A stretch of DNA of 64,000 nucleotides, taken from positions 310,001 through 374,000 of the forward strand of contig NZ_MRUL01000002.1 in NCBI RefSeq assembly GCF_002006995.1, read 5' to 3'. This document shows positions 56,313 to 64,000 of the stretch, piece by piece. The DNA is from Izhakiella australiensis (GTDB lineage Bacteria; Pseudomonadota; Gammaproteobacteria; Enterobacterales; Enterobacteriaceae). Position 1 is the first letter of the stretch, and each line of letters begins with the position of its first letter. A program made the translations under genes and the position numbers. The notes under the pieces were generated by a model, which saw only the letters and a program-made list of their open reading frames with translations, had not been told where the DNA came from and did no database searches.

Positions 56313-56833
56313 AACCTCACCTTTATTAAATTAATCACAAAACTTCCTTATCCTGAGATATAAAAATCAGGACGAATCCCAGGGTGATGCATCGTAAGAA
56401 AGTGACAGCAAAGGGAAAAAAACCCCAGCATTTTGAGAGAAAAATCATAGAAAACTCATATTTCCTTCATCTAAAAATCACAGCTAAGCTGCAAAATGTC
56501 TACTTTCATCCGGAACGGGTTAAAATATAAACTCAGTAATGCCCACAACAAGGGAACGACTCAATATTAACAATCAATGAAAAAAGGAACTAAGCGAAGG
56601 CTCTCTGGCTAAATGAGGAAAATATTAATAACGAGGAGAAGTTGCTTACAGCGATAAGAATGTTCTCTAAATTTTATTAGAACATTTCATTCAATAAAAT
56701 TTCAGTTAAAGGGAGCTGGCTGTTATCAAATAACAATAAGTTCTGAGGCAGAAATAGCCTATCCTTGCAGCCGTCCCAATAACGAAAAAAATGCCACCGT
56801 CGCGGTTTTTAATTGGCCATACTGAAAATTAGA
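56313..56833. other. AT-rich non-coding region upstream of the ToxR-like gene
   Basis: 521 bases, strongly A/T-rich, with no supportable gene. It holds two interleaved inverted repeats: TGTTCT / AGAACA (56661-56666 and 56679-56684) and AAATTTTATT / AATAAAATTT (56669-56678 and 56693-56702). These could be regulatory or a factor-independent hairpin; function unknown. Confidence 0.45.
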
Positions 56834-58081
56834 TTATTTTGCCAGTACCGCTAATCCGCCCAGCATTGTTTTATCCGGTAATTCAGGGGTAATAACCAAT
56901 AAGCACGGTACGCTTTCATCGCCTTTAAATACCGTCACCTGCTGTCTGAATAGCGCTTTCTGATCGCCCTGCTGCCAGCGCTCGAACTGTTCCGTAAACG
57001 GTGGTTCACTGCAGGCTTCGAGCAGGGCCAGCGTTGCCACCCGGTAATCATTGGCAAAAAACAGGTGGCTCGGCGCCGACCACGCCAGTCTTTTTTGCGG
57101 CATAATTAGCCGGAAAGTAATATGGGAGGCGGCGCTCGACAGCGCCATTTCCAGCACCTGGCGACTGTTCTGTTTTTTCTTGTGCAGGCGATCGCTCTCG
57201 GCAAAGCGAAATAGCGTAAATGCCAGTAATGAGGTAAATGCGATATACCACTGTACATCCCATATTCCCCAGATAGCCGACGAGGCCGTTTCCTGCAAAC
57301 GCACAAAGGGGCCCAATCCTGCCAGAGTGGCCTTTATCCCCACGATGTAATGCACAATCAGCAGCACGCCCAAAATGCGAGCGTTTAGCAACAATGAAGA
57401 CAGCAGCATACTGCTCAGCAGCAGATAAGTCGGGTTGAAGCCGGAAAAAATAGCTTTTGGCCCGTTGGCCGGCTGGCAAAACAGCAGCAGCATCAGGACG
57501 ATATTACTCAGCAGCAGTGCGATATCCCTGCGCCGGACCTTGCGCCAGCGGGTAAGCGGGCGCTTTCTTAAGCTCCAGGTTAGCGGCCAGAAAGCCAGAC
57601 AGCCAGTAAGCAACGCTAAAGACCAGGAAACAAAATGAAAGGAAACCACGTCATAGCGGTTCAGCTTGAGGCAAAGCGTTAGCAGTGAGCCGACAGAAAA
57701 CGTAATGACAATCAGGACAATAGCTTCGACCAGCGAGAAAAACAGCGGTCTGTTGCTTTCCCGCTCGGACCAGATACGGTCCAGCAGAATAAAAGCCATG
57801 GCGCACAGCGGCACGCTCAGTCCGTCAAAAAAGGCAAACAGGGCCGCCAGCGAGAGCGGACGACCAATATAAAAACCGCACAGCGTGTGCATCAGCATGG
57901 CGCTGACCACCCATAGCGGCCACTGCCTGATGGACGTCAGCAGCAGCGTAGCAAATAAAATACACGCAGGCAGCCAGGTCGTGGTTGAGAAACTCCAGGG
58001 ATCGCGGTACTCCAGGCTTAATAGCGCCAGACCGCTCCAGCACAAGCAGAACGCCAACCATCGCAGAGTAAATCTCACCAT
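56834..58081 (-). CDS. MASE1-like membrane sensor without catalytic domain
   Basis: 415 residues from ATG 58081. Eight or more membrane segments occupy residues 1-300 in a MASE1-like arrangement (WLPACILFATLL, YIGRPLSLAALFAFFDGLSVP, FWPLTWSLRKRP). The last 110 residues are soluble and vaguely PAS-like (RQVLEMALSSAASHITFRL, FFANDYRVATLALLEACSEPP). No GGDEF, EAL or kinase motif is present, although MASE1 proteins usually carry such an output. It may signal through protein contact or be a remnant. It lies 42 bases downstream of the pseudopilin operon on the same strand and may belong to that transcript. Confidence 0.72.
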   Translation of the reverse strand: MVRFTLRWLAFCLCWSGLALLSLEYRDPWSFSTTTWLPACILFATLLLTSIRQWPLWVVSAMLMHTLCGFYIGRPLSLAALFAFFDGLSVPLCAMAFILLDRIWSERESNRPLFFSLVEAIVLIVITFSVGSLLTLCLKLNRYDVVSFHFVSWSLALLTGCLAFWPLTWSLRKRPLTRWRKVRRRDIALLLSNIVLMLLLFCQPANGPKAIFSGFNPTYLLLSSMLLSSLLLNARILGVLLIVHYIVGIKATLAGLGPFVRLQETASSAIWGIWDVQWYIAFTSLLAFTLFRFAESDRLHKKKQNSRQVLEMALSSAASHITFRLIMPQKRLAWSAPSHLFFANDYRVATLALLEACSEPPFTEQFERWQQGDQKALFRQQVTVFKGDESVPCLLVITPELPDKTMLGGLAVLAK

Positions 58082-58123
58082 GCTGATATCACCTTTCTCT
58101 CTTTTGGGCAAAATTGTCCGGCC

Positions 58124-58636
58124 TCAGCGCGTCTTACAGGCTGAAGGCAACGGTGCAGCAGGATCTTTTTCAACGACGAAGATCCACTCTTCATAATGTT
58201 TAGCCTGGCGGAACTTATCACCATCCTGAATAAATCCTTCTTTGCGCAGCGGTCTGCCCTGCCCTTTGCTGTACACGCCAATCCAACGCCCCTTGTCATC
58301 GTACGCCATTCCCCACTGGCGCTCCCCGGTCAGCGGATCGCTGAACCACTGGCGCAGGTGGTAGTGAACCTTGCCGCCGCGATTATCTTTCAGCAGGTCG
58401 TTAAAACCCGTTGGATAGCAGCCATTAGCATAGCTGGCGCTGCGATACTGCTTGATGGCCTGGCGAATTTGTTCTCCGCGAAATAGCAGCTCCGACTCCT
58501 GCTGCTGACGGTGGCGCAGCTGAATGATATCCTGGCTTTTCAGCATGGATAACGCCAGTACCGTCAGAGCCAGCAGCAACAGCAAACTGGTAAACCCATC
58601 CTGCCCTGCAGCTGAACGCGCGATGTTACCACGCAT
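58124..58636 (-). CDS. Type II secretion-like minor pseudopilin
   Basis: 170 residues from ATG 58636, which overlaps the preceding gene's end and has GGAAGAG upstream. The prepilin-peptidase site GQDG-FTSLLLLLALTVLAL is recognisable, but the Glu normally at +5 of the mature protein is Leu, as seen in GspK-type tip pseudopilins. The C-terminal part has a conserved-looking WFSDPLTGERQWGMAYDDKGRW segment. Third and last pseudopilin of the operon. Confidence 0.82.
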   Translation of the reverse strand: MRGNIARSAAGQDGFTSLLLLLALTVLALSMLKSQDIIQLRHRQQQESELLFRGEQIRQAIKQYRSASYANGCYPTGFNDLLKDNRGGKVHYHLRQWFSDPLTGERQWGMAYDDKGRWIGVYSKGQGRPLRKEGFIQDGDKFRQAKHYEEWIFVVEKDPAAPLPSACKTR

Positions 58637-58988
58637 GATTCTCTTCCTGCTTGTCGGACAGCGAAGGCGCGGTGACGTCAATAATCTGCCCGCCGTCGTC
58701 GGTTTTAACCTGCCAGCTGTCGCGACTGTTGGCTATCGGATCCAGCGGCAGCTCTCTCAGATATCCTTCATCCACCAGTTCTCCCAGCTCGTGTGGCCCC
58801 ACCAGTCGGTCGCGGCGAAACCCGTCAATCGCCGAGCGTAGCGCGTGCAGGTTATGTTCAAGAACCACCACTTTTGCCCGCTCCGTTTGTTGGAAGAAGC
58901 GCGGCGCCACCAGCGTCATAAGCGTCGCGATAATTGCCATCACTACCAGTAACTCTATCAGCGTAAAACCTTTTTCACCATTGCGCAT
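58626..58988 (-). CDS. Type II secretion-like pseudopilin (GspG-like)
   Basis: 120 residues from ATG 58988; an in-frame ATG at 59000 is possible. Short basic leader MRNGEKG, then FTLIELLVVMAIIATLMTLV with Glu at +5, and a C-terminal major-pseudopilin pattern LRELPLDPIANSRDSW typical of GspG. It overlaps its neighbours on both sides. Confidence 0.88.
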   Translation of the reverse strand: MRNGEKGFTLIELLVVMAIIATLMTLVAPRFFQQTERAKVVVLEHNLHALRSAIDGFRRDRLVGPHELGELVDEGYLRELPLDPIANSRDSWQVKTDDGGQIIDVTAPSLSDKQEENHAW

Positions 58989-59454
58989 AAGGCACCCCAT
59001 TCAGGCCGGTTTCAATGCTGCCGGAGCGGATGTCAAAAACATCTTTTCCACCGCTGAACTCTCCCGGAGGCTGGGTCGATGCGCGCAGCTTCCAGGTTTC
59101 GCTATCGCGTTTTCCCTCGCACTGACAGAAAGGGTCGCGCGGTATGCGCCGCAGAAAATAAATTTTCTTTTTCTCCGCAGAGGTTTTATCCATCACCCCG
59201 GCCACCAGCGCATCAAGGGTCGGCGGATAAGAGGACGCTTCAGCGTCCTTCTCAATGCGTCCCTCTTCACTGGCCTGTGCGTAGCGGTCTATTGCGCTGC
59301 GAATGTCGCGCAATGACTCACGCAGCACCTCTTCATTACGCTGCTGCTGATAGCGCTGAACCATCGGTAGAGCGGCGGCGGCAAGCGTAGCAAGCAGCGT
59401 CAGGGTGACCATCATTTCAATCAGCGTGAATCCTTGTTGATTACGCACGATCAT
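58975..59454 (-). CDS. Type II secretion-like pseudopilin
   Basis: 159 residues. Leader MIVRNQQG, then FTLIEMMVTLTLLATLAAAAL with Glu at +5; the mature domain has the GspG-like RDIRSAIDRYAQ helix, a LRRIPRDPF motif and two cysteines in FCQCEGK. The ATG overlaps the secretin stop (ATGA). Pseudopilins of this kind build the short periplasmic fibre that pushes cargo through the secretin. Confidence 0.88.
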   Translation of the reverse strand: MIVRNQQGFTLIEMMVTLTLLATLAAAALPMVQRYQQQRNEEVLRESLRDIRSAIDRYAQASEEGRIEKDAEASSYPPTLDALVAGVMDKTSAEKKKIYFLRRIPRDPFCQCEGKRDSETWKLRASTQPPGEFSGGKDVFDIRSGSIETGLNGVPYAQW

Positions 59455-61331
59455 CCCTCGCTATTATTCAGTTCCTGGCTGGTTAACGGCGCAGGAAGCG
59501 TACGCATACTGGTCGGGAACTGCGCAGGCGGCGCCAGCGGCGGGGCCTCAAAACTACTGCTGGCAGAGGTATTCTCTACTCCGCGCAGCTGGAATCCGCT
59601 GTCGCCCTGTGAATCGTCAGTGCCCATATTGATGGTGCTGATATGGTTGCCAGGCAAATCGAGGTTGCGCTCAATCATCGGCGTAATCAGCAAGATCACT
59701 TCAGTGCGCTCAGAATCCTTACCTTTGCTACCAAACAGGCGACCGAGGCCAGGCAGTTCGCTCAGATATGGCAGGCCGGCGTTGTCCTCTTTGTCATCCT
59801 GCTTGATCAATCCCGCCAGCATTTGCGTCTCACCGCTTTGACTGCTTAATACGGTGTTGGCCTCACGGTTATTGGTGCGGTAATAAGCCACGCCATCTTT
59901 CGAGCGCTCGGCGCTGCCGACGGTGCTGAGATTAAATTTCACATCCATTGAGATATTGTTATCGACGCTAATTTCCGGGGTCACTTCCAGCTTGAGTCCG
60001 ACGTCCTGGTATTCCACCTTTTCCTGCGAGAATCCTTCAGAAACCGTGCTGGTCAGAACCGGAATGCGTTCACCAATATCGATTAACGCCTTTTTGTTGT
60101 TTTTTACCCGGATACGCGGATTGGCCAGCACTTTGGCGTTAGCGCGAATCTTCTGCATATCGGCACTGATGGCGCCGGAGGGGCCGAGGTTCATAAAGGC
60201 ATTTGCCCGATTAAAACCATTCAGTGGGATGTTGCCATTACTGCCTTCCAGACCATTGAAGCCAATGCTGACATTCCCCGGATAGTTGATGCCTAACTTT
60301 TCAACATCCTTGGAATATACTTCCAGCACTTCCACCGCCAGCGTCACTTCTGCTTCGGGTCGATCAAGCGTCAACAGCAGTCTTTCTGCTTTTTCCACGC
60401 TCTCCCTGGGGCCGCGGATGGTAACTGAGTTGGTACGTTCATCGACGTGAACATCCTTCAGCTTCACCATATTACGCAGGGCAACGTTCACTTCTTTCGC
60501 TTTGGCGTAACCAAGGAAAACCGTTTTGACCACCACATCACGGTAGATTTTCTCTTTCTGCGGTGAAGCCGGGTAAATCAACAGCGAATTGCCATTGAGC
60601 ACTTTTTTGCGCAGCTGATTAGAAAGCAGCAGCAGATTCAACGCATCCTCGGCCGTGGTGTCTTTGGCGACCAGGCTGGCGGTGGCTGACGCAGAAACAT
60701 CTTTGTCATAGATAATGTTCACGCCGGTTAACTGGCTGATGGTGGCAAAAATTGCCATTAGGTTATGATGACGGAAATTGAGCGAAACGGGCTTACGCAA
60801 TTCGCGATTCAGCCTGGTTTCCGGCTGATTCTGCACGGCAATTTCACGCAGCAGATGATCGCGCAGCGCGATAGCCTGCGGCCAGTTGGGGTTTTCCGCC
60901 AGAATCTGCTGCACCTTTTTCAGCGCCAGCTCAGGCTCGTTATCCGCTAATTTGGTTGCTTGCTGATAAAGGCGATCCAACGCTCGCCAGTCTTCGAGCT
61001 TGCGCAGCCCCTGGCGCGCCCGTTGGTTACCCGGCTGATAGAGCAGCGCGCTGTGCCACAGCTCCGACGAACTGGCGAAATCATTGCGTGCGGCGGCATC
61101 CTCAGCCTCGCGCATATAGTTTGCCACCAGCCGGTCGGCAAGATTGCGCTGCTTAATACGTAAGGCCGGATCTTCAGGCGCGCCGATGCGCGCTTTATCG
61201 ATTTCCGCCAGCGCGCCGATCAAGGATGAATTGTTCTGCGGCTGCAACGTTTTTTGTTCGGCCTGGTACTGTTGAGCGCAGCCGGCCAGCATTGAACTAA
61301 TCAACGCTATAACAATAGTTATTTTTTTCAT
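59451..61331 (-). CDS. TPR-fused lipoprotein secretin (GspD/PilQ family)
   Basis: 626-residue outer-membrane channel. The signal peptide has lipobox LAGC (Cys 18). Residues about 60-160 are TPR-like helices (REAEDAAARNDFASSSELWHS, LRKLEDWRALDRLYQQ). A secretin N0/STN domain follows near 175-240 (MAIFATISQLTGVNIIYD), then an N1-type repeat (VDERTNSVTIRGP) and the secretin barrel domain (about 420-570) with VPVLTSTVSEGFSQEKVEYQ, GLKLEVTPEIS and QMLAGLIKQDD. The fused TPR part and built-in lipidation differ from classical GspD and would make a separate pilotin unnecessary (inference). Confidence 0.9.
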   Translation of the reverse strand: MKKITIVIALISSMLAGCAQQYQAEQKTLQPQNNSSLIGALAEIDKARIGAPEDPALRIKQRNLADRLVANYMREAEDAAARNDFASSSELWHSALLYQPGNQRARQGLRKLEDWRALDRLYQQATKLADNEPELALKKVQQILAENPNWPQAIALRDHLLREIAVQNQPETRLNRELRKPVSLNFRHHNLMAIFATISQLTGVNIIYDKDVSASATASLVAKDTTAEDALNLLLLSNQLRKKVLNGNSLLIYPASPQKEKIYRDVVVKTVFLGYAKAKEVNVALRNMVKLKDVHVDERTNSVTIRGPRESVEKAERLLLTLDRPEAEVTLAVEVLEVYSKDVEKLGINYPGNVSIGFNGLEGSNGNIPLNGFNRANAFMNLGPSGAISADMQKIRANAKVLANPRIRVKNNKKALIDIGERIPVLTSTVSEGFSQEKVEYQDVGLKLEVTPEISVDNNISMDVKFNLSTVGSAERSKDGVAYYRTNNREANTVLSSQSGETQMLAGLIKQDDKEDNAGLPYLSELPGLGRLFGSKGKDSERTEVILLITPMIERNLDLPGNHISTINMGTDDSQGDSGFQLRGVENTSASSSFEAPPLAPPAQFPTSMRTLPAPLTSQELNNSEG

Positions 61332-61332
61332 T

Positions 61333-61842
61333 TTATCGTGTCGGTTCAGATTTCAGATCGCCAAGCTCAATTCGCTTGAGTAATTTTTGCGGCAGCCATT
61401 CCACCTCCAGGTGGTCATCCGCCAGTGCCCGTAATTGCCATTCCGGGGTAATGTTGTCTCCGGGGCGGATCACGTTTGCCGCCCGGCAGCGCTGGCACAG
61501 AAGTAGGCTCTGGATACCATCGCTGATAATCACGATGCGCTTGCCCTCCTTCCACCAGGCTCCCATAACCTGAAAGGTAAAAGGCGGCTCCACCTTCTTC
61601 GGCGGCGGCGGCTTCTGCGCAGCGGAAGCGGGTTTTAGCACTTCAGGCACCGGAAAAAGATCGATGATCTCATGGGGCGCTTCAGCCTGGCGCGCCGCCG
61701 CGGCGCCGGGAGTGACGCTGCGGGTGGGTTTCAGCGCCCTGGCGACCGGCGCGACCTCTGTCGGTCGATCGTAGAACTGACTTGCCACCACAATGACGCC
61801 AGTCACCGCCAGCGCAATAACCAGATAACGCGGGATCCTCAT
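61333..61842 (-). CDS. PilP/GspC-like inner-membrane protein
   Basis: 169 residues: one N-terminal membrane segment (RIPRYLVIALAVTGVIVVAS), a Pro/Ala-rich periplasmic linker (residues 30-85) and a small beta domain (90-165) including GAWWKEGKRIVIIS, a Cys-x2-Cys pair (LLCQRCRA) and GDNITPEW. Position directly before the secretin gene and the topology fit the protein that connects the inner-membrane platform to the secretin (PilP or GspC HR domain). Assignment is by context and topology. Confidence 0.68.
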   Translation of the reverse strand: MRIPRYLVIALAVTGVIVVASQFYDRPTEVAPVARALKPTRSVTPGAAAARQAEAPHEIIDLFPVPEVLKPASAAQKPPPPKKVEPPFTFQVMGAWWKEGKRIVIISDGIQSLLLCQRCRAANVIRPGDNITPEWQLRALADDHLEVEWLPQKLLKRIELGDLKSEPTR

Positions 61843-62378
61843 GCCTGCCCCCGGTGTAACGTTAGCTGTAAGGTAATGCTCAGCTGCGAGACATCAGCCT
61901 GCGTACGCCTGGCGTCCAGCCGTTCCACTGCAACCGGCAAAACCCGGGTGATTTCCTGCAACGCTTGCGCTAACGACGACCAGCTGCCGCGCAGCGGAAT
62001 AGAAAGCTTCAGGTTTTTCTCCGCCTCTTCGCCCGCGGCGGGAAAGTGATAGCTGCTGCCCTCTACCTGCAATTTATTGCGCGCTAAGATGGCAAATAAC
62101 ATCTTGACCTGCTGGTATTCGGTCACGCTCAGCGCCGTCTGCAACGCCGGCTCGTCGCTCTCCGCCATTACCGGCAGCGGCGCTTTAAGCTGCTGCTGCA
62201 TGGTCTTCAGCGCGCTCAGCTGCCGGGCATTATCCGGTGCCAGCCATAGCTGCCAGTACCCCGCCAGCAGCAGCGGTATCGCTGCGGCCGCCAGCGGCCA
62301 TTTACCGGTTTTTTCCACCAGACGGGCACTTTTCCAGCGCAGCTTTGCCGGCGCGGTTTGGCTAAACTTTTTATCCAT
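61839..62378 (-). CDS. PilO/GspM-like inner-membrane protein
   Basis: 179 residues with one membrane segment near 28-47 (PLAAAAIPLLLAGYWQLWL), a coiled-coil-like stretch (NARQLSALKTMQQQL) and a ferredoxin-like periplasmic part (LKLSIPLRGSWSSLAQALQEI). Overlaps both neighbours by 4-8 bases. Matches the PilO/GspM place in pilus and type II assembly platforms. Confidence 0.72.
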   Translation of the reverse strand: MDKKFSQTAPAKLRWKSARLVEKTGKWPLAAAAIPLLLAGYWQLWLAPDNARQLSALKTMQQQLKAPLPVMAESDEPALQTALSVTEYQQVKMLFAILARNKLQVEGSSYHFPAAGEEAEKNLKLSIPLRGSWSSLAQALQEITRVLPVAVERLDARRTQADVSQLSITLQLTLHRGQA

Positions 62379-62874
62379 GTTTTGCCTCCGTGTGAGTATC
62401 CATCTTCAGGTTAAGGGTTGCCTGCAGCGGCCAGCGGCCTGATTTATCCTGCGCCGGACGGTGATTTTGCAATTCCACCTTCGCCGGAATACGCTGCAAA
62501 CGTGCGCTAAAATCAAGCAGCGCCGGCAATGACTTTGCCGCGACTTCCATCCTGACGTGCTGCTGCTGGAAGCTGGCATCAACCTGTAACAGCGACACCT
62601 CGGCAGACAACGCTTTGCCAATCGGATTAAGTAAACTGAGCGCGTCAGGCGAGGCGGCCTTCACTTTTTGCTGCCGACGCATTTTCTCAACAATTTTTCG
62701 TGCCGCCTGCTGATGGGCATTTAGCTGCTGCTGAGCCCGATCGGTCATTGCCGTCAGCTGCTGCTGAGTTTGCCAGGCGCCAACGGCGCCCACCATCACA
62801 GGCAGCGTCATCACGGCAACCATCAACACTGCACGCAATGACCAGGGCGGCAATAGGGTGAATCGCGGCGTCAC
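62371..62874 (-). CDS. PilN/GspL-C-like inner-membrane protein
   Basis: 167 residues from GTG 62874, chosen because AAGGAG lies just upstream; an earlier ATG at 62937 would add 21 residues without such a signal. One membrane segment (RAVLMVAVMTLPVMVGAVG), a long coiled coil (QLTAMTDRAQQQLNAHQQAAR) and a ferredoxin-like C-terminal domain (VRMEVAAKSLPALLDFSARL). Fits PilN, partner of PilO. Confidence 0.74.
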   Translation of the reverse strand: MTPRFTLLPPWSLRAVLMVAVMTLPVMVGAVGAWQTQQQLTAMTDRAQQQLNAHQQAARKIVEKMRRQQKVKAASPDALSLLNPIGKALSAEVSLLQVDASFQQQHVRMEVAAKSLPALLDFSARLQRIPAKVELQNHRPAQDKSGRWPLQATLNLKMDTHTEAKHG

Positions 62875-62982
62875 AAGGCGCTCCTTCAGAAAAATTAGCG
62901 TTATGGCTGATGGATGAATATCAGCCGTAGATATCATGAGGGGGAAGATACGGGCAGAAAGAAACTTTCCCTATAGTACCAG

Positions 62983-63756
62983 TCAGAAAAGCGGCGGCGG
63001 CGCCGTGGTACTCTGCGCGGCGATAGCGTCGGCAGCCTGCGCAGACGCGGGCTGCCCGGCGAATGAGACCGCTGCCTCATCCTTTAACTCACTGACCTGC
63101 CAGCTGAGATTATCAAGGCAGTAGCAAGGCGCGCCCTTTAACCCCGACAGGCGTTTGATTAACGCAAACTGCTGTTGCAATGACAGGTCGGGCAGCGCCA
63201 TGCGGTGAACATGCTGCCACTGTCCCTCAGCGCGGCAGGCGAAGCTACTGGCATCAACGCCGGCCACGGCATAAATGCCGCAGGCTTGCAGAGGCTGATG
63301 CTGGCTGCGCAGCAAATGCTGGAATGGCGTCACCACGCCTTTAAACCGCAGTTTTTGCTGGTGCGCCGCCGCGATTAATGTCTGCCAGAAAGCCTCTTCA
63401 AGCACCACCACCAACGAAGTCTGACCAAAATTCAGCTGCTCGAAATCAACCACCAGCGGCCGCCCGCTTAGCTGAGGAAAGACGTTCTGCGCCAGCGAAA
63501 GCGCATAACAGCGCAGCTCTTCGGGCGTAGCGATCCCTTGCTGCCAGGGCACCGTCAGGGTGTGCGCCAGGCTATTATCCAGCCAGAATTCAATCCCCGG
63601 CAGCCACGACAGCGTTTGCCGCCGCACGCTAAGCAAATGCGCCAATACGTCTTCAAGCGCCTCTTCAGCCTGACGCGGCATTTCATTAATCACTTGCTGC
63701 CCATCGCGCAGACGAACGCGGTCAGGGAAAATGTCACACTGCCAGATTTTAGCCAT
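62983..63756 (-). CDS. PilM/GspL-N-like cytoplasmic protein
   Basis: 257 residues from ATG 63756, which lies inside the end of the ATPase gene (8-base overlap). No membrane segment. The layout resembles an actin-like PilM/GspL cytoplasmic domain (LVVDFEQLNFGQTSLVVVLEEAFWQTLI, GIYAVAGVDASSFACRAEGQWQ), but clear nucleotide-binding motifs are not visible, so the identification rests on gene order (ATPase, this gene, PilN-, PilO-, PilP-like, secretin). The C-terminus is an Ala/Ser/Pro-rich tail. Confidence 0.62.
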   Translation of the reverse strand: MAKIWQCDIFPDRVRLRDGQQVINEMPRQAEEALEDVLAHLLSVRRQTLSWLPGIEFWLDNSLAHTLTVPWQQGIATPEELRCYALSLAQNVFPQLSGRPLVVDFEQLNFGQTSLVVVLEEAFWQTLIAAAHQQKLRFKGVVTPFQHLLRSQHQPLQACGIYAVAGVDASSFACRAEGQWQHVHRMALPDLSLQQQFALIKRLSGLKGAPCYCLDNLSWQVSELKDEAAVSFAGQPASAQAADAIAAQSTTAPPPLF

Positions 63757-64000
63757 GCGCAATGACACGATTGATCTCCTGTAATGTTGTTTTACCTTCA
63801 AGTACCGCCCGCAGTGCGATGGTCGGTAATGGGACAAACCCTTCCGAAACCGCCACTTCCCGCAAACGCCGCACTGACGATCGCGCCAGCAGCGCTTCTT
63901 TCATCGCATCGCTGAACGAAAGCACCTCCGCCAGCGCCAGCCGCCCACGGTAACCACTGAAGCGGCAGGCTTCACAGCCTTTGCCTTTGCGCCAGTTAGC
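63749..64000 (-). CDS. GspE/PilB-type secretion ATPase (partial, C-terminal 83 residues)
   Basis: The frame enters from the right edge and ends at 63749. Visible: WRKGKGCEACRFSGYRGRLALAEVL, the second half of the zinc-binding tetracysteine region (CEAC) typical of GspE/PilB ATPases, then a helical C-terminus (MKEALLARSSVRRLREVA, EGKTTLQEINRVI). It powers pseudopilus assembly. The Walker motifs lie outside the window. Confidence 0.88.
   Translation of the reverse strand, partial: ANWRKGKGCEACRFSGYRGRLALAEVLSFSDAMKEALLARSSVRRLREVAVSEGFVPLPTIALRAVLEGKTTLQEINRVIAHG

Overview
The window is chromosomal DNA of a gamma-proteobacterium of the order Enterobacterales, most likely family Erwiniaceae (Pantoea, Mixta or Erwinia). 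The main reason is an E. coli-like backbone from about 13.3 to 28.9 kb, in E. coli order: chaC, chaB, chaA, kdsA, sirB1, sirB2, prmC, prfA, hemA, lolB, ispE, prs, ychH, pth, ychF. The genus is an inference from gene content.

Layout. (1) 0-3.8 kb, minus strand: a one-piece NirB-NirD nitrite reductase followed by its siroheme-pathway methyltransferase (cut by the left edge), behind an FNR-like site. (2) 4.2-13.3 kb, plus strand: a reduced type VI secretion locus with an SH3 lipoprotein, TssL, a short TssM, TagF, Fha, PppA, an exported protein of unknown function and PpkA. No sheath, tube, baseplate or ClpV gene is present. (3) 13.3-28.9 kb: the core backbone, interrupted by a diguanylate cyclase and a degenerate EAL protein on either side of ychH-pth. 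(4) 28.9-33.6 kb: a decayed strip (a permease 5' stub and an acetyltransferase 3' stub), then an AhpD-like protein, a small monooxygenase-like protein, a LysR regulator, an SDR and an EamA transporter. (5) 33.6-39.3 kb: a SorC-type regulator and a galactitol-type PTS operon with an Rpe-family epimerase, an SDR dehydrogenase and a 6-phospho-3-hexuloisomerase. The IIC gene carries a one-base frameshift, and three copies of a palindrome lie in front of the operon. (6) 39.4-48.2 kb: a VOC protein, a DeoR regulator, then a LacI regulator, a ribose/fructose-type ABC importer, a 460-residue protein of unknown family and a PfkB sugar kinase. (7) 48.3-58.1 kb: a chitin/cellulose-type LPMO, an EvgAS-like phosphorelay, a DUF4105 protein without its membrane anchor, a ToxR/ToxS-like pair and a MASE1 membrane protein with no catalytic output domain. 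(8) 58.1-64 kb, minus strand, running off the right edge: a type II secretion / type IV pilus-like assembly operon (ATPase, PilM/N/O/P-like proteins, TPR-fused secretin and three pseudopilins).

How the parts may work together. Regions 5 and 6 look like two separate carbohydrate-use modules, each with a local regulator and visible operators. Regions 7 and 8 combine an exported polysaccharide oxygenase, sensory and regulatory genes and a secretion/pilus machine; a functional link (LPMO as cargo) is only an inference. The best candidates for something new are the PTS-SDR-epimerase-hexuloisomerase pathway, the unknown protein in the ABC/kinase operon, and the sheath-less type VI locus. No tRNA, rRNA, CRISPR array, insertion sequence or prophage was seen.
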